Source: Clostridiales bacterium (GTDB lineage Bacteria; Bacillota; Clostridia; Saccharofermentanales; Saccharofermentanaceae). From it: DNA of 64,000 nt. The notes under the pieces were generated by a model. That model was not told the DNA's origin. It worked only from the letters and a program-made list of their open reading frames with translations, and made no database searches. Where the stretch lies: the NCBI GenBank assembly GCA_017510605.1, contig JAFWMQ010000015.1:372001-436000 (forward strand), read 5' to 3'. The position numbers and the translations under genes are program-made. Shown here one piece after another: positions 17,263-25,334 of the stretch; the first letter of the stretch is position 1, and the number at the start of each line of letters is the position of its first letter.

Positions 17263-17652
17263 TCACTTAACCTCAAAAAGGACATCGCCGCCGGCAACTG
17301 TTCCGCCGGCAGAAAGGTTCAGGGATGCTACAGTACCGTCAACAGGTGCAAGGATCTCATTTTCCATCTTCATAGCTTCAAGAATAAGTACTACCTCACC
17401 AACTTTTACCTGATCCCCGTCAGCTTTTAAGACCTTGAGAATGGTTCCGGGCATAGGCGCGAGTACTGTTCCGGATCCAGCTTCAGCGGGCTTAGCCGCA
17501 GGCTTTGCAGAAGGAACAGCGGGTGCTGAAGAAGTAACAGGTGCAGCTTTTGTTTTTGTTTTGACAGGCTGCTGAACCGCACCGTTAGTACCAATAAGTT
17601 CAACATCCATCTCATATGTTTTGCCGTCTAATGTAATACGATACTTGCTCAT
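17263..17652 (-). CDS. Biotin carboxyl carrier protein (1.3S-type)
   Basis: 129 residues: a short N-terminal beta part (MSKYRITLDGKTYEMDV), an Ala/Pro/Lys-rich flexible linker (~33-58), then a biotinyl domain with PMPGTI and EAMKMEN, where lysine 95 carries biotin. It swings carboxybiotin between the 12S-type and 5S-type carboxyltransferases encoded on either side. Its length is close to the 123-residue 1.3S subunit of propionibacterial transcarboxylase. The start lies two bases after the stop of a 56-residue gene, implying translational coupling. Confidence 0.92.
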   Translation of the reverse strand: MSKYRITLDGKTYEMDVELIGTNGAVQQPVKTKTKAAPVTSSAPAVPSAKPAAKPAEAGSGTVLAPMPGTILKVLKADGDQVKVGEVVLILEAMKMENEILAPVDGTVASLNLSAGGTVAGGDVLFEVK

Positions 17653-17654
17653 TA

Positions 17655-17825
17655 TTATTCTCCCAACTGATATTTATGATAAAAAATCTTGTTATCTTCT
17701 ATATACTGCTCGAGGCTGCTTTTACTGACTTCCTTGAAAGAACGGACAACCACATGATCAACATCGACGCCGTTCTCTTCAGCGATAGCAGCTACAGCCA
17801 TAACCAATACCTGTTCTAATTCCAT
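17655..17825 (-). CDS. 56-residue protein inside the carboxyltransferase operon
   Basis: A short frame starting at ATG 17825 after AGTGAGG and ending with TAA two bases before the biotin-carrier gene. It begins MELEQVLVMAVAAIAEENG and contains HVVVRSFKEV; it looks alpha-helical, acidic and soluble, with no membrane segment. Its place is where sodium-pump decarboxylase operons carry the membrane gamma/delta subunit (OadG/MmdD), but it lacks that subunit's N-terminal membrane helix. The Veillonella epsilon subunit (MmdE, 55 residues) has a similar size. I do not recognise a family; an assembly or epsilon-like subunit is inferred. Confidence 0.75.
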   Translation of the reverse strand: MELEQVLVMAVAAIAEENGVDVDHVVVRSFKEVSKSSLEQYIEDNKIFYHKYQLGE

Positions 17826-17836
17826 ACTGACCTCAC

Positions 17837-19384
17837 TTATAAAGGGATATTTCCGTGTTTCTTATAAGGAAGATCACGTTCTTTAGTCTTAAGCATATTA
17901 AATGCTGCAGATATCTTCTGGCGTGTCTCTTCAGGAAGGATTACTTCATCAACATAGCCATGCTCTGCCGCAATATACGGATTCATGAACTTATCGTTAT
18001 ATGCATTGAGAAGTTCTTCCTTCTTTGCTGCAGGATCTTCGGCTTTCTCGATATCCTTCTTGCCGATAATGCTTACAGCACCTGAAGCACCCATGACAGC
18101 TATTTCCGCGATAGGCCATGCATAGACGATGTCCGCGCCTGTTCCCTTACTGTTCATTGCAATATAAGCGCCACCGTAAGCTTTTCGCATTATAAGACTT
18201 ACCTTGGGAACTGTTGCTTCGGAATAAGCATAAAGGAGCTTTGCTCCGTGCCGTATGATTCCGCCATGCTCCTGCTGGCTTCCGGGCAGGAATGCCGGAA
18301 CATCTACGAGTGTCAGAAGCGGAATATTAAAGCAGTCACAGAAACGTATGAAACGTGATGCTTTATCAGAACTGTTTATTTCAAGTGAACCTGCCATATA
18401 AAGGCTCTGGTTTGCAACGATTCCGACTGTCTCACCGTCCAGTCTTGCAAAACCGACAACAATGTTCCTTGCAAAAGATTCCTGTACTTCAAAGAAACTG
18501 TTCTCATCAACAATGGAATCGATAACTTTTCGAACATCATAAGACTTCTTGGAATCAGCAGGAACTATTTCTGCAAGAACAGAACTGTCATCCTTAGAAA
18601 CACCCGGAACATTCATTGGAAGTTCTTCATTGCTCTGCGGTAAATATCCGAGCAGGCGGCGTACTCCGTTAAGACATGAAAGATCATCAGGGTATACGAA
18701 ATGAGCAACACCGGATGTAGAGCTGTGAACGCCTGCGCCTCCAAGATCAGCAGATGAAATAACTTCACCAGTAACGGACTTAACAACGGCAGGACCTGTA
18801 ATATACATCTGGCTGTAATCGGTCATGAAAATATAATCAGTAATAGCTGGAGAATAGCATGCTCCGCCGGCACATGGGCCCATAATTACAGAGATCTGCG
18901 GAATAACTCCCGATGCAATGGTGTTACGGTAGAATATATCAGCGTATCCTGTAAGCGAATCGATTCCTTCTTCGATCCTAGCTCCGCCGCTGTCATTAAT
19001 AGAAATAAACGGAGCCTTCATCTCCATTGCTTTATCCATTGCCCTGCAGATCTTCATAGCCTGGGCTTCACCTAAGGAACCGCCGCCGATGGTAAAATCC
19101 TGGGATGAAGCAAAAGCGATCCTGCCATGGATATAACCATAACCAGTAACGACTCCGTCACCCGGCTTCTTTTTCTTATCCATGCCGAAATCAGTCGAAC
19201 GGGACATTATCATATCATTCAGTTCAACAAAAGTTCCATCATCAAAGAGCGCTTCCATACGCTCCCTGGCAGTCAACTTGCCGGATGAATGCTGTTTTGC
19301 GATTCTGTCTTCACCTCCGGCTGCCGCTACGGTCTCACGCCTGTTGTTAAGGCTTACAATACTGCTCTGCCATTGTTGATCCAT
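17837..19384 (-). CDS. mmdA: Acyl-CoA carboxyltransferase 12S subunit (MmdA/PccB family)
   Basis: 515 residues, normal for methylmalonyl-CoA decarboxylase alpha, propionyl-CoA carboxylase beta and transcarboxylase 12S. Family motifs: KLTARERMEALFD, INDSGGARIEEG, GPCAGGACYSPA and, near the C-terminus, RKAYGGAYIAM with AVMGASGAV. It exchanges a carboxyl group between carboxybiotin and propionyl-/methylmalonyl-CoA. It heads the operon, with ATG at 19384 after a GAGGCAGAG site and a consensus promoter. No biotin carboxylase gene is nearby, which fits a transcarboxylase or decarboxylase rather than an ATP-dependent carboxylase. Confidence 0.9.
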   Translation of the reverse strand: MDQQWQSSIVSLNNRRETVAAAGGEDRIAKQHSSGKLTARERMEALFDDGTFVELNDMIMSRSTDFGMDKKKKPGDGVVTGYGYIHGRIAFASSQDFTIGGGSLGEAQAMKICRAMDKAMEMKAPFISINDSGGARIEEGIDSLTGYADIFYRNTIASGVIPQISVIMGPCAGGACYSPAITDYIFMTDYSQMYITGPAVVKSVTGEVISSADLGGAGVHSSTSGVAHFVYPDDLSCLNGVRRLLGYLPQSNEELPMNVPGVSKDDSSVLAEIVPADSKKSYDVRKVIDSIVDENSFFEVQESFARNIVVGFARLDGETVGIVANQSLYMAGSLEINSSDKASRFIRFCDCFNIPLLTLVDVPAFLPGSQQEHGGIIRHGAKLLYAYSEATVPKVSLIMRKAYGGAYIAMNSKGTGADIVYAWPIAEIAVMGASGAVSIIGKKDIEKAEDPAAKKEELLNAYNDKFMNPYIAAEHGYVDEVILPEETRQKISAAFNMLKTKERDLPYKKHGNIPL

Positions 19385-19429
19385 ATACTCTGCCTCATAA
19401 CAATATTAAATATATTTACTTGCCGTACG

Positions 19430-19457
19430 ATTATAACGCATTTATTTTGATTATCAA
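19430..19457 (-). promoter_or_regulatory. Promoter of the carboxyltransferase operon
   Basis: On the minus strand, TTGATA (19452-19457) and TATAAT (19430-19435) are 16 bases apart. The -10 is a perfect match and lies 45 bases before the 12S start. Confidence 0.75.
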
Positions 19458-19502
19458 AGTACTTCTTGAAATAAAAAAGTATAAGCTTTTTACATGTTCT
19501 TC

Positions 19503-19542
19503 AAAAAAAAAAATAACTGTCTCAGATTTCTGAGACAGTTAT
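19503..19542 (-). terminator. Intrinsic terminator of the ileS-to-ispH/rpsA operon
   Basis: A perfect 13-bp stem ATAACTGTCTCAG / CTGAGACAGTTAT with an ATTT loop starts 22 bases after the ispH-rpsA stop and runs on the minus strand into 11 consecutive T. Textbook rho-independent terminator. Confidence 0.92.
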
Positions 19543-19564
19543 CGTGATAGATTTTATGAATTTA

Positions 19565-21607
19565 TTATGCTTGCTCGTCTGTTGATTCAACTGCTGCTTC
19601 TACAGGAGCCTCCTCAGAAGGTGCATCCTGTGCAGGCTCTTCGGGAATCTCAGGATCGATAGGAGCTACTTCCTTGATAGAGATAGAGATACGTCTCTCC
19701 TCAGGCTCGATCTTGATAACCTTAGCCTGGACAACCTGACCGACTGAAAGAGCATCCTCAGGCTTCTCAAGTCTTCTTGAAGAGATCTGAGAAACATGGC
19801 AGAGTGCGTCAAGGTCGGGTTCAAGCTGAACGAAAGCACCGAACTTTGTAAGACGTACTACAGTACCCTGAACAATACATCCAACAGGCATTCTCTCTTC
19901 GATGTTGTAGTAAGGATCATCCTCAAGCTTCTTGTAACCTAATGAGATCTTCTTTGTCTCTTTGTCGAAAGATTTAACATAAACATCGATCTCATCGCCA
20001 ACTTTCAGAACATCAGAAGGCTTTGCATTACGGCTCCATGAGAGCTCAGAAACGTGAACGAGGCCGTCAACACCGCCGATATCAATGAACGCACCAAAAT
20101 CAACAAGGCTTCTTACAATACCTGTATAGTGCTTGCCTTCTTCGATATTGTCCCAGATTTCTGCAGACTTCTTGCGGCGTTCTTCTGAAACGATGATCCT
20201 GTGGCTTCCGGAGATTCTAAGACGGCCCTTCTCAGTATCAAACTTGGTAACAATGATCTGGAGTGTCTGACCTACATAGGAATCAAGATCCTTAACATCG
20301 CCGGACTTGATCTGTGTTCTGTGGATATAGATATCAACGCCCTTGTAAGAACCGATAACGCCGTCCTTAACGGTGCGGGTGATCTTAACATCAATTGGAG
20401 TCTTGTTCTTATAAGCTTCCTCAATCTCGGCTCTGCCTTTCTCAGACTCTACATCGTTCTTGGAAAGGATGATCTCCTTGCCCTGATCGGAATTCTTAAT
20501 GCTTCTGACCTTAACGGTAACTTCAGTGTGATCGGCAATTGCCTTGTCAAGATCGAAGTCAGGATCCGAGTCAAACTCCTTACGTGAAATTCTTCCTTCG
20601 GACTTGTCGTGTACGTCTACGTATACATAGTCGTCATCAGCAGATGTGATCGTACCCTTTACAACGGCACCTCTTCTAACCTGCGCAATTAAATCGACAG
20701 CATTGGCAAACTCTGTGTCAAAGCCCTGATTTGTGATCTTCTCTTCTTCGTTCATTTGTTGAACAACCTCCAAAATAATAGCTTCCGGTGTAGATGCACC
20801 CGCTGTGATCCCGACTTTGTCATCCGGAAGGATCTTCCCCTCTGAGATAAGATCCTTAACTTCCGTGCCGGAATTCACAAGGAATGTTCTTGCACAACGA
20901 CCTTTGCAGATGTCAAAAAGCTTGGTGGTGTTCGAACTGTGAGCGGAACCGATGACGATCATCGAATCTGCAACCTCAGAGAGCGACGCGGCTTCCTTTT
21001 GCCTACTTTCAGTCGTAATACATATTGTATCAAAAACATTGGATTTTTCAATTTTATTTTTAACTGTTTGACAGATTTTTTTGAATATTTCGCTAGAAAA
21101 CGTGGTCTGGGAGATAAGTATTGCGCTTTCCAGAGGGAAATCCAGACCGTTTATATCCTCAGGATCCTTTATTACAGCGCATTTAACACCCTTATCTTTA
21201 GCCTCTCCGAGTATTCCTGTTACTTCAGGATGTCCTTTGGTACCCGTGATAATTATGTTTTTGCCTTTTTGGGCATTCTCCCTGACGATCTTATGGATTT
21301 TTGAGACAAAAGGACATGTCATATCCCTGATCTCGCATTTTCGCGATCTCAGGACTGCAGTCTCATCTGGAGTTACGCCATGAGCTCTTATGATTACGAT
21401 TGAGTTCTCCGGGCAGTCTTCTGCCCTGTCGCAGATCTCAAAACCTTCACTGATCAGCTTATCAACAACATTTTTGTTGTGAACGATCTCGCCCAGCATG
21501 ACCAGCCTTCTGCCGTCAGGATGATCTTTTACCGCTTCTTCAGCAGCAGATACAGCGTTCTTGACGCCAAAACAGAAACCTGATGACTGAGCGACGGTTA
21601 TCTTCAT
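19565..21607 (-). CDS. ispH: Bifunctional IspH (HMBPP reductase) and ribosomal protein S1 fusion
   Basis: 680 residues. Residues ~1-285 are 4-hydroxy-3-methylbut-2-enyl diphosphate reductase, the last step of the MEP isoprenoid pathway. It begins SSGFCFGVKNAV (C12), with further cluster cysteines in DMTCPF and TICITTESRQ. Residues ~300-645 hold four S1 RNA-binding repeats, e.g. FGAFIDIGGVDGLVHVSELSW and FGAFVQLEPDLDALCHVSQIS, then a Pro/Glu/Ala-rich tail. This fusion is known in Clostridia and is annotated as a dual-function protein. It overlaps cmk by four bases and ends the operon; in many bacteria rpsA follows cmk. Confidence 0.95.
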   Translation of the reverse strand: MKITVAQSSGFCFGVKNAVSAAEEAVKDHPDGRRLVMLGEIVHNKNVVDKLISEGFEICDRAEDCPENSIVIIRAHGVTPDETAVLRSRKCEIRDMTCPFVSKIHKIVRENAQKGKNIIITGTKGHPEVTGILGEAKDKGVKCAVIKDPEDINGLDFPLESAILISQTTFSSEIFKKICQTVKNKIEKSNVFDTICITTESRQKEAASLSEVADSMIVIGSAHSSNTTKLFDICKGRCARTFLVNSGTEVKDLISEGKILPDDKVGITAGASTPEAIILEVVQQMNEEEKITNQGFDTEFANAVDLIAQVRRGAVVKGTITSADDDYVYVDVHDKSEGRISRKEFDSDPDFDLDKAIADHTEVTVKVRSIKNSDQGKEIILSKNDVESEKGRAEIEEAYKNKTPIDVKITRTVKDGVIGSYKGVDIYIHRTQIKSGDVKDLDSYVGQTLQIIVTKFDTEKGRLRISGSHRIIVSEERRKKSAEIWDNIEEGKHYTGIVRSLVDFGAFIDIGGVDGLVHVSELSWSRNAKPSDVLKVGDEIDVYVKSFDKETKKISLGYKKLEDDPYYNIEERMPVGCIVQGTVVRLTKFGAFVQLEPDLDALCHVSQISSRRLEKPEDALSVGQVVQAKVIKIEPEERRISISIKEVAPIDPEIPEEPAQDAPSEEAPVEAAVESTDEQA

Positions 21608-22278
21608 TTGTCTTCTTCGTCCAAATGACTTAAGAGGAACTCTCTTGTTCCGTCAATATCGTACTTGCCGGTATCTATAACGATTGCTTCAGGAACCTGA
21701 ACAAGAGGTGAAGTTGCTCTTGTGGAATCCTGTTCATCTCTATATTTAATGTCTCTTAAAACTTCTTCATATGTCTGTGAATGATCGCCGGCTGCTTCGA
21801 GTTCCGCTAATCTTCTCTGAGCCCTGACTTCTGGTGCGCAGACAACGAAGAACTTATATTTTGCGTTAGGAAGAACAACAGATGCGATGTCTCTTCCGTC
21901 AAGGACAAAAGTCTGGTTCTTGGCGATCTCCCTTTGAAGCGATACCATTGCCGTTCTTACGAAAGGAAGCGCGGAAATATCAGATGCCGCAATAGAAGTC
22001 TGAGGTGTTCTGAGTTCACCGGTAACATCTTCGCCGTCAAGGATCATATGCTGAACGCCGTCAATAAACTCAACCTCGATCTTGACTTCATCCATCATTT
22101 TCTTTACGGCATCAGCATCCTTGGCATTAATGCCCTTCTTGATGGAAGCAACAGCGCAGGTTCTGTACATAGCACCGGTATCAAGGTACATGATGCCGAG
22201 TTCTTTGGCTAAGCCTTTAGCAAGTGTGCTTTTACCTGATCCTGAAGGTCCGTCGATTGCGATCTGATATACGCCCAT
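21604..22278 (-). CDS. cmk: Cytidylate kinase
   Basis: 224 residues, typical for bacterial CMP kinase. The N-terminal P-loop reads IDGPSGSGKSTLAK; YLDTGAMYR, LDGRDIASVVLP and a RAQRR lid region follow. It phosphorylates CMP/dCMP with ATP. The gene is overlapped by ispH-rpsA downstream (four bases) and lies 12 bases after the RpiR-type regulator gene, with a GGAGA-type ribosome site in the gap. Confidence 0.95.
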   Translation of the reverse strand: MGVYQIAIDGPSGSGKSTLAKGLAKELGIMYLDTGAMYRTCAVASIKKGINAKDADAVKKMMDEVKIEVEFIDGVQHMILDGEDVTGELRTPQTSIAASDISALPFVRTAMVSLQREIAKNQTFVLDGRDIASVVLPNAKYKFFVVCAPEVRAQRRLAELEAAGDHSQTYEEVLRDIKYRDEQDSTRATSPLVQVPEAIVIDTGKYDIDGTREFLLSHLDEEDK

Positions 22279-22290
22279 AATATTTCTCCT

Positions 22291-23178
22291 TTATAATATG
22301 TCTCCATCTTCAGTATTTCTGTCTCTCCCGGTCTCATAGACACGGTATTGGGACCATAATGTTTCCAAAGACTCAAGAGAGGACTGTATATGCTCTTTCC
22401 TGTGCATTCCAAGCGAAACGAGCAACGCATTGATCAGGGACAACGGTGCTGTCAGCGAATCAACAAATGATGCCATAGAAGACCTTGCGAAAAGCTTGAT
22501 GTCAGCATATTCGGTCATTGCAGTATCATCTTTATCCGTGATCGCGATTATCGTAGCGCCCTTTTTCTTGGCATAACCCATGGAATTAATTGTCCTTGCG
22601 GAATATCTTGGGAAAGAGATGCCTATCATTACATCACCCTCTCCTATCGGCATGATCTGCTCAAAAAGCTCATTCGTACAGGTGCTTCTGACCAAAACCA
22701 CGTCATCGAAAAGGAGTGTCATATAAAAATGCATGAACTCCGATAAAGGAGCAGATGCCCTGATTCCCATTATGTATATTTTCCGTGCTTCAAGAATTGA
22801 AGCAACCGCTTTGTCAAACTCCTTCTCGTCAATGGAATTAAGAGTATCCCTGAGATTAGATATGTCCTGAGCTACAACAGCTCTTAATGCTTCGCTGTCA
22901 CTCTCGAATTTCTCGGTAAGGCCTAATCTCTGAACAGATGTAAGCTTAGACTTCAGGTCTTCCTGTAATGCCTTCTGGAATTCCGGATAACCTTCAAAGC
23001 CGAGTTCTGTTGTAAATCTGACAACGGTTGATTCAGAGACACCTACCTCCTCACCGAGTTTTGCGGCTGTCATATAAGCGGCCTTATCGTAGGATTCAAG
23101 GATAAAACTCGCAATAGCCTTATGGCCTTTGCTCATTTTTGAGATTGAATTCTCAATTAGCTCAAGCGTTCCCGTCAT
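22291..23178 (-). CDS. MurR/RpiR-family transcriptional regulator
   Basis: 295 residues: an N-terminal helix-turn-helix (residues ~1-77; LGEEVGVSESTVVRFTTELG) and a C-terminal SIS sugar-phosphate-binding domain (IYIMGIRASAPLSEF, GISFPRYSARTI). RpiR regulators sense phosphorylated sugars and control sugar or amino-sugar genes. I chose the ATG at 23178, which has AAGGTGAG five bases upstream; it overlaps scpB by 17 bases. The 23196 alternative has poor spacing. Its place inside a chromosome-segregation/cmk operon is unusual, and no sugar gene is adjacent. Confidence 0.9.
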   Translation of the reverse strand: MTGTLELIENSISKMSKGHKAIASFILESYDKAAYMTAAKLGEEVGVSESTVVRFTTELGFEGYPEFQKALQEDLKSKLTSVQRLGLTEKFESDSEALRAVVAQDISNLRDTLNSIDEKEFDKAVASILEARKIYIMGIRASAPLSEFMHFYMTLLFDDVVLVRSTCTNELFEQIMPIGEGDVMIGISFPRYSARTINSMGYAKKKGATIIAITDKDDTAMTEYADIKLFARSSMASFVDSLTAPLSLINALLVSLGMHRKEHIQSSLESLETLWSQYRVYETGRDRNTEDGDIL

Positions 23179-23836
23179 CTGGCTCACCTTCTTCATCCTT
23201 CTTCGGATTCATGATGCTGTCGATAGATATCTGCTTATCTTCGCCGCCTGCAGCCTGTTTGAGAGAATCTTCCATATCTCTTATCGTCTGATAGCTCATG
23301 AGTTCAAGTGGCGGAAGATCCCTTACGGATTCGATGCCGAACTCAGTAAGGAACTTCTTGGAAGTCTTGAAGAGAGAAGGTCTTCCTGGAGCATCAAGAT
23401 TGCCAGCTTCTTCGATCCATCCCCTGTCCAAAAGTCTCGAAATTATCGAATCAGATGAAACTCCTCTAACAAGTTCAACCTGGGCTCTGGTGCAGGGCTG
23501 GTTATATGCGATAACGGCCAAAGTCTCATATGATGCCTGTGAAAGCGGAGGTGTCTGTCTTGGACCGAACATCCTGTCAAGGATCTTCTTCTGTGAAGGT
23601 CTCGTCATAATGGCATAAGAATCTTCGGTTTTCCTGATCTCAAGACCGCTCCATGGATTAGATGCATACCGGTCGGTAAGAGACTTCAATGCCTCTGTAA
23701 CGGCATTTTTCGAACAATTAAGAATATCAGCAAGCTTGTCGACCGACACCGGATCTCCCGATATAAAAAGTATGGATTCAATTGCTGCCGGCAATTCCTG
23801 CGCTGTAACCTTAAAATCATCTTCCATTGTGATCAT
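23162..23836 (-). CDS. scpB: Segregation and condensation protein B
   Basis: 224 residues with the winged-helix ScpB pattern: AIESILFISGDPVSV near the start, SYETLAVIAYNQPCTRAQVELVRGV and LDRGWIEEAG. ScpB dimerises and binds ScpA in the SMC complex that compacts and segregates DNA. It overlaps scpA by four bases. The C-terminal acidic tail (KKDEEGEPDD) is variable in the family. Confidence 0.95.
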   Translation of the reverse strand: MITMEDDFKVTAQELPAAIESILFISGDPVSVDKLADILNCSKNAVTEALKSLTDRYASNPWSGLEIRKTEDSYAIMTRPSQKKILDRMFGPRQTPPLSQASYETLAVIAYNQPCTRAQVELVRGVSSDSIISRLLDRGWIEEAGNLDAPGRPSLFKTSKKFLTEFGIESVRDLPPLELMSYQTIRDMEDSLKQAAGGEDKQISIDSIMNPKKDEEGEPDDGNA

Positions 23837-24591
23837 ACCTTTTTCTCTTCTATCGATATCTCTCCGAAGTTTCTATCCTGTTCAACGGTAATCTTGTTAT
23901 CTCTGACAAGTTCGAGAACGGCAAGAAAACTTACAACTTTATCGATTTTCTGTGTTTTATTACCGAAAAGACTGCTTAATAGGATCTTTCCTTTGCCGGT
24001 AATACTCCGCCAGATGGACTTGATCCTCTCTTTAACCGAGAATTTATCTTTTCTCAAAATATGTTTGATCTTAGCCGAAATATCGATAAAACGCATTTCA
24101 TTACGTTCGTTGATTACAGCTACAGCGTCATTAAATTCTTCTATGGAAAATGCCTGTTCAGCCGGAGCTATGGTTATTCCCAGCTGTTTTGCAGTAGAAG
24201 CATAGCGGAATCTTGCTCCGTCAAACTTCTCTCTTCTGTCCTTAAGGTCAGAGGCAAATACCCTGCATCTCTTGTACCTCATGAGAGATATTACAAGTTC
24301 TTCTCTCGGATCCGCAGCGTCATCTCCGGAACCTAATGCAGCCTGCATGCCCGGAAGCATCATTCTGGATTTGATAGAAACAAGTGTTGCTCCCATAACA
24401 AGAAAATCGGATGCAAGCTCCATATCGAATTCCTTCATTGACTCGATATAGTCCATGTACTGGGCGGTTATAGTGCTTATAGGTATATCGTAAATATCGA
24501 CATCATTCTTTTCGATAAGATGCAGGAGCAGGTCCAGAGGGCCTTCGAATTGTCTTAATCTTATCTCCGGCTTAACCGCTTGCTCAAGCAT
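23833..24591 (-). CDS. scpA: Segregation and condensation protein A (kleisin)
   Basis: 252 residues. The start reads IRLRQFEGPLDLLLHLIEKN with DIYDIPISTITAQY, the hallmark ScpA N-terminus, and SDFLVMGATLVSIKSRMMLP follows. ScpA bridges the SMC heads together with ScpB. Three bases separate it from the M50 protease gene upstream. Confidence 0.95.
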   Translation of the reverse strand: MLEQAVKPEIRLRQFEGPLDLLLHLIEKNDVDIYDIPISTITAQYMDYIESMKEFDMELASDFLVMGATLVSIKSRMMLPGMQAALGSGDDAADPREELVISLMRYKRCRVFASDLKDRREKFDGARFRYASTAKQLGITIAPAEQAFSIEEFNDAVAVINERNEMRFIDISAKIKHILRKDKFSVKERIKSIWRSITGKGKILLSSLFGNKTQKIDKVVSFLAVLELVRDNKITVEQDRNFGEISIEEKKV

Positions 24592-24594
24592 AGA

Positions 24595-25326
24595 TCACAA
24601 CCCTATAAACGAGAAAAGGAAATAAAACGGCATTGCAAGAATGGTAATAATGAAAGTGAAAGGTGTCTCAATCCAGCTGATAAGGCTGCTGAGGATCGGA
24701 ATGCTCGTAAAAGTGCTGGCAAGGAATATGACCATAAGGATCATCGGCGATACCCGTTCAAACTTCCTGTATCCTTCAGACTGTCTGACTTTATAAGGAA
24801 GACATTCCTGAAGCACATGGAAACCGTCAAGCGGCGGGATTGGGAGAAGATTGAAAGCAAGAAGCATCATTGAAAACAAATATGTGTAACTGAAAGCATC
24901 TCCAAGAGCCGAGAATGCGATTTCCAATCCCGGAAACTTTACAGCCAGTCCGCTGAAAAGAAGATAGAGCACATATGCAAAATAACCGAGTATGAAATTA
25001 CCTGTTACACCTGCAAGATGAACCATTATATTCATCCACCTGCTGCTCTTGAACCTGTGAAGGTTTGCAGGGTTATACATAACGGGTTTTCCCCATCCGA
25101 AACCTGCTACAAGTAACAGGAACGTTCCGGCAGGATCAAGGTGAGCAATAGGATTAAGAGTCAGTCTACCCATATTCTTAGGTGTCGGGTCACCCAACCA
25201 TACTGCTACAGCCGCATGCATATACTCATGAATAGAGAACGAAAGCATCAGTGCAAACAAAATTATGATGAGATAATAAATTATCTCTTTAGGTTCTAAT
25301 CCTTGTCTGAACAGGTCTATTATCAT
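24595..25326 (-). CDS. Site-2 protease-like M50 metallopeptidase
   Basis: 243 residues, five to six membrane segments. The zinc motif HEYMH lies in the first membrane region (SIHEYMHAAVA), and the third ligand region NLLPIPPLDGFHVL is present. It is the short rhomboid-sized YwhC-type group without a PDZ domain. Its substrate is unknown. Placement just before scpAB is common in Firmicutes. It starts eight bases after ileS. Confidence 0.92.
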   Translation of the reverse strand: MIIDLFRQGLEPKEIIYYLIIILFALMLSFSIHEYMHAAVAVWLGDPTPKNMGRLTLNPIAHLDPAGTFLLLVAGFGWGKPVMYNPANLHRFKSSRWMNIMVHLAGVTGNFILGYFAYVLYLLFSGLAVKFPGLEIAFSALGDAFSYTYLFSMMLLAFNLLPIPPLDGFHVLQECLPYKVRQSEGYRKFERVSPMILMVIFLASTFTSIPILSSLISWIETPFTFIITILAMPFYFLFSFIGL

Positions 25327-25334
25327 AAATTACC

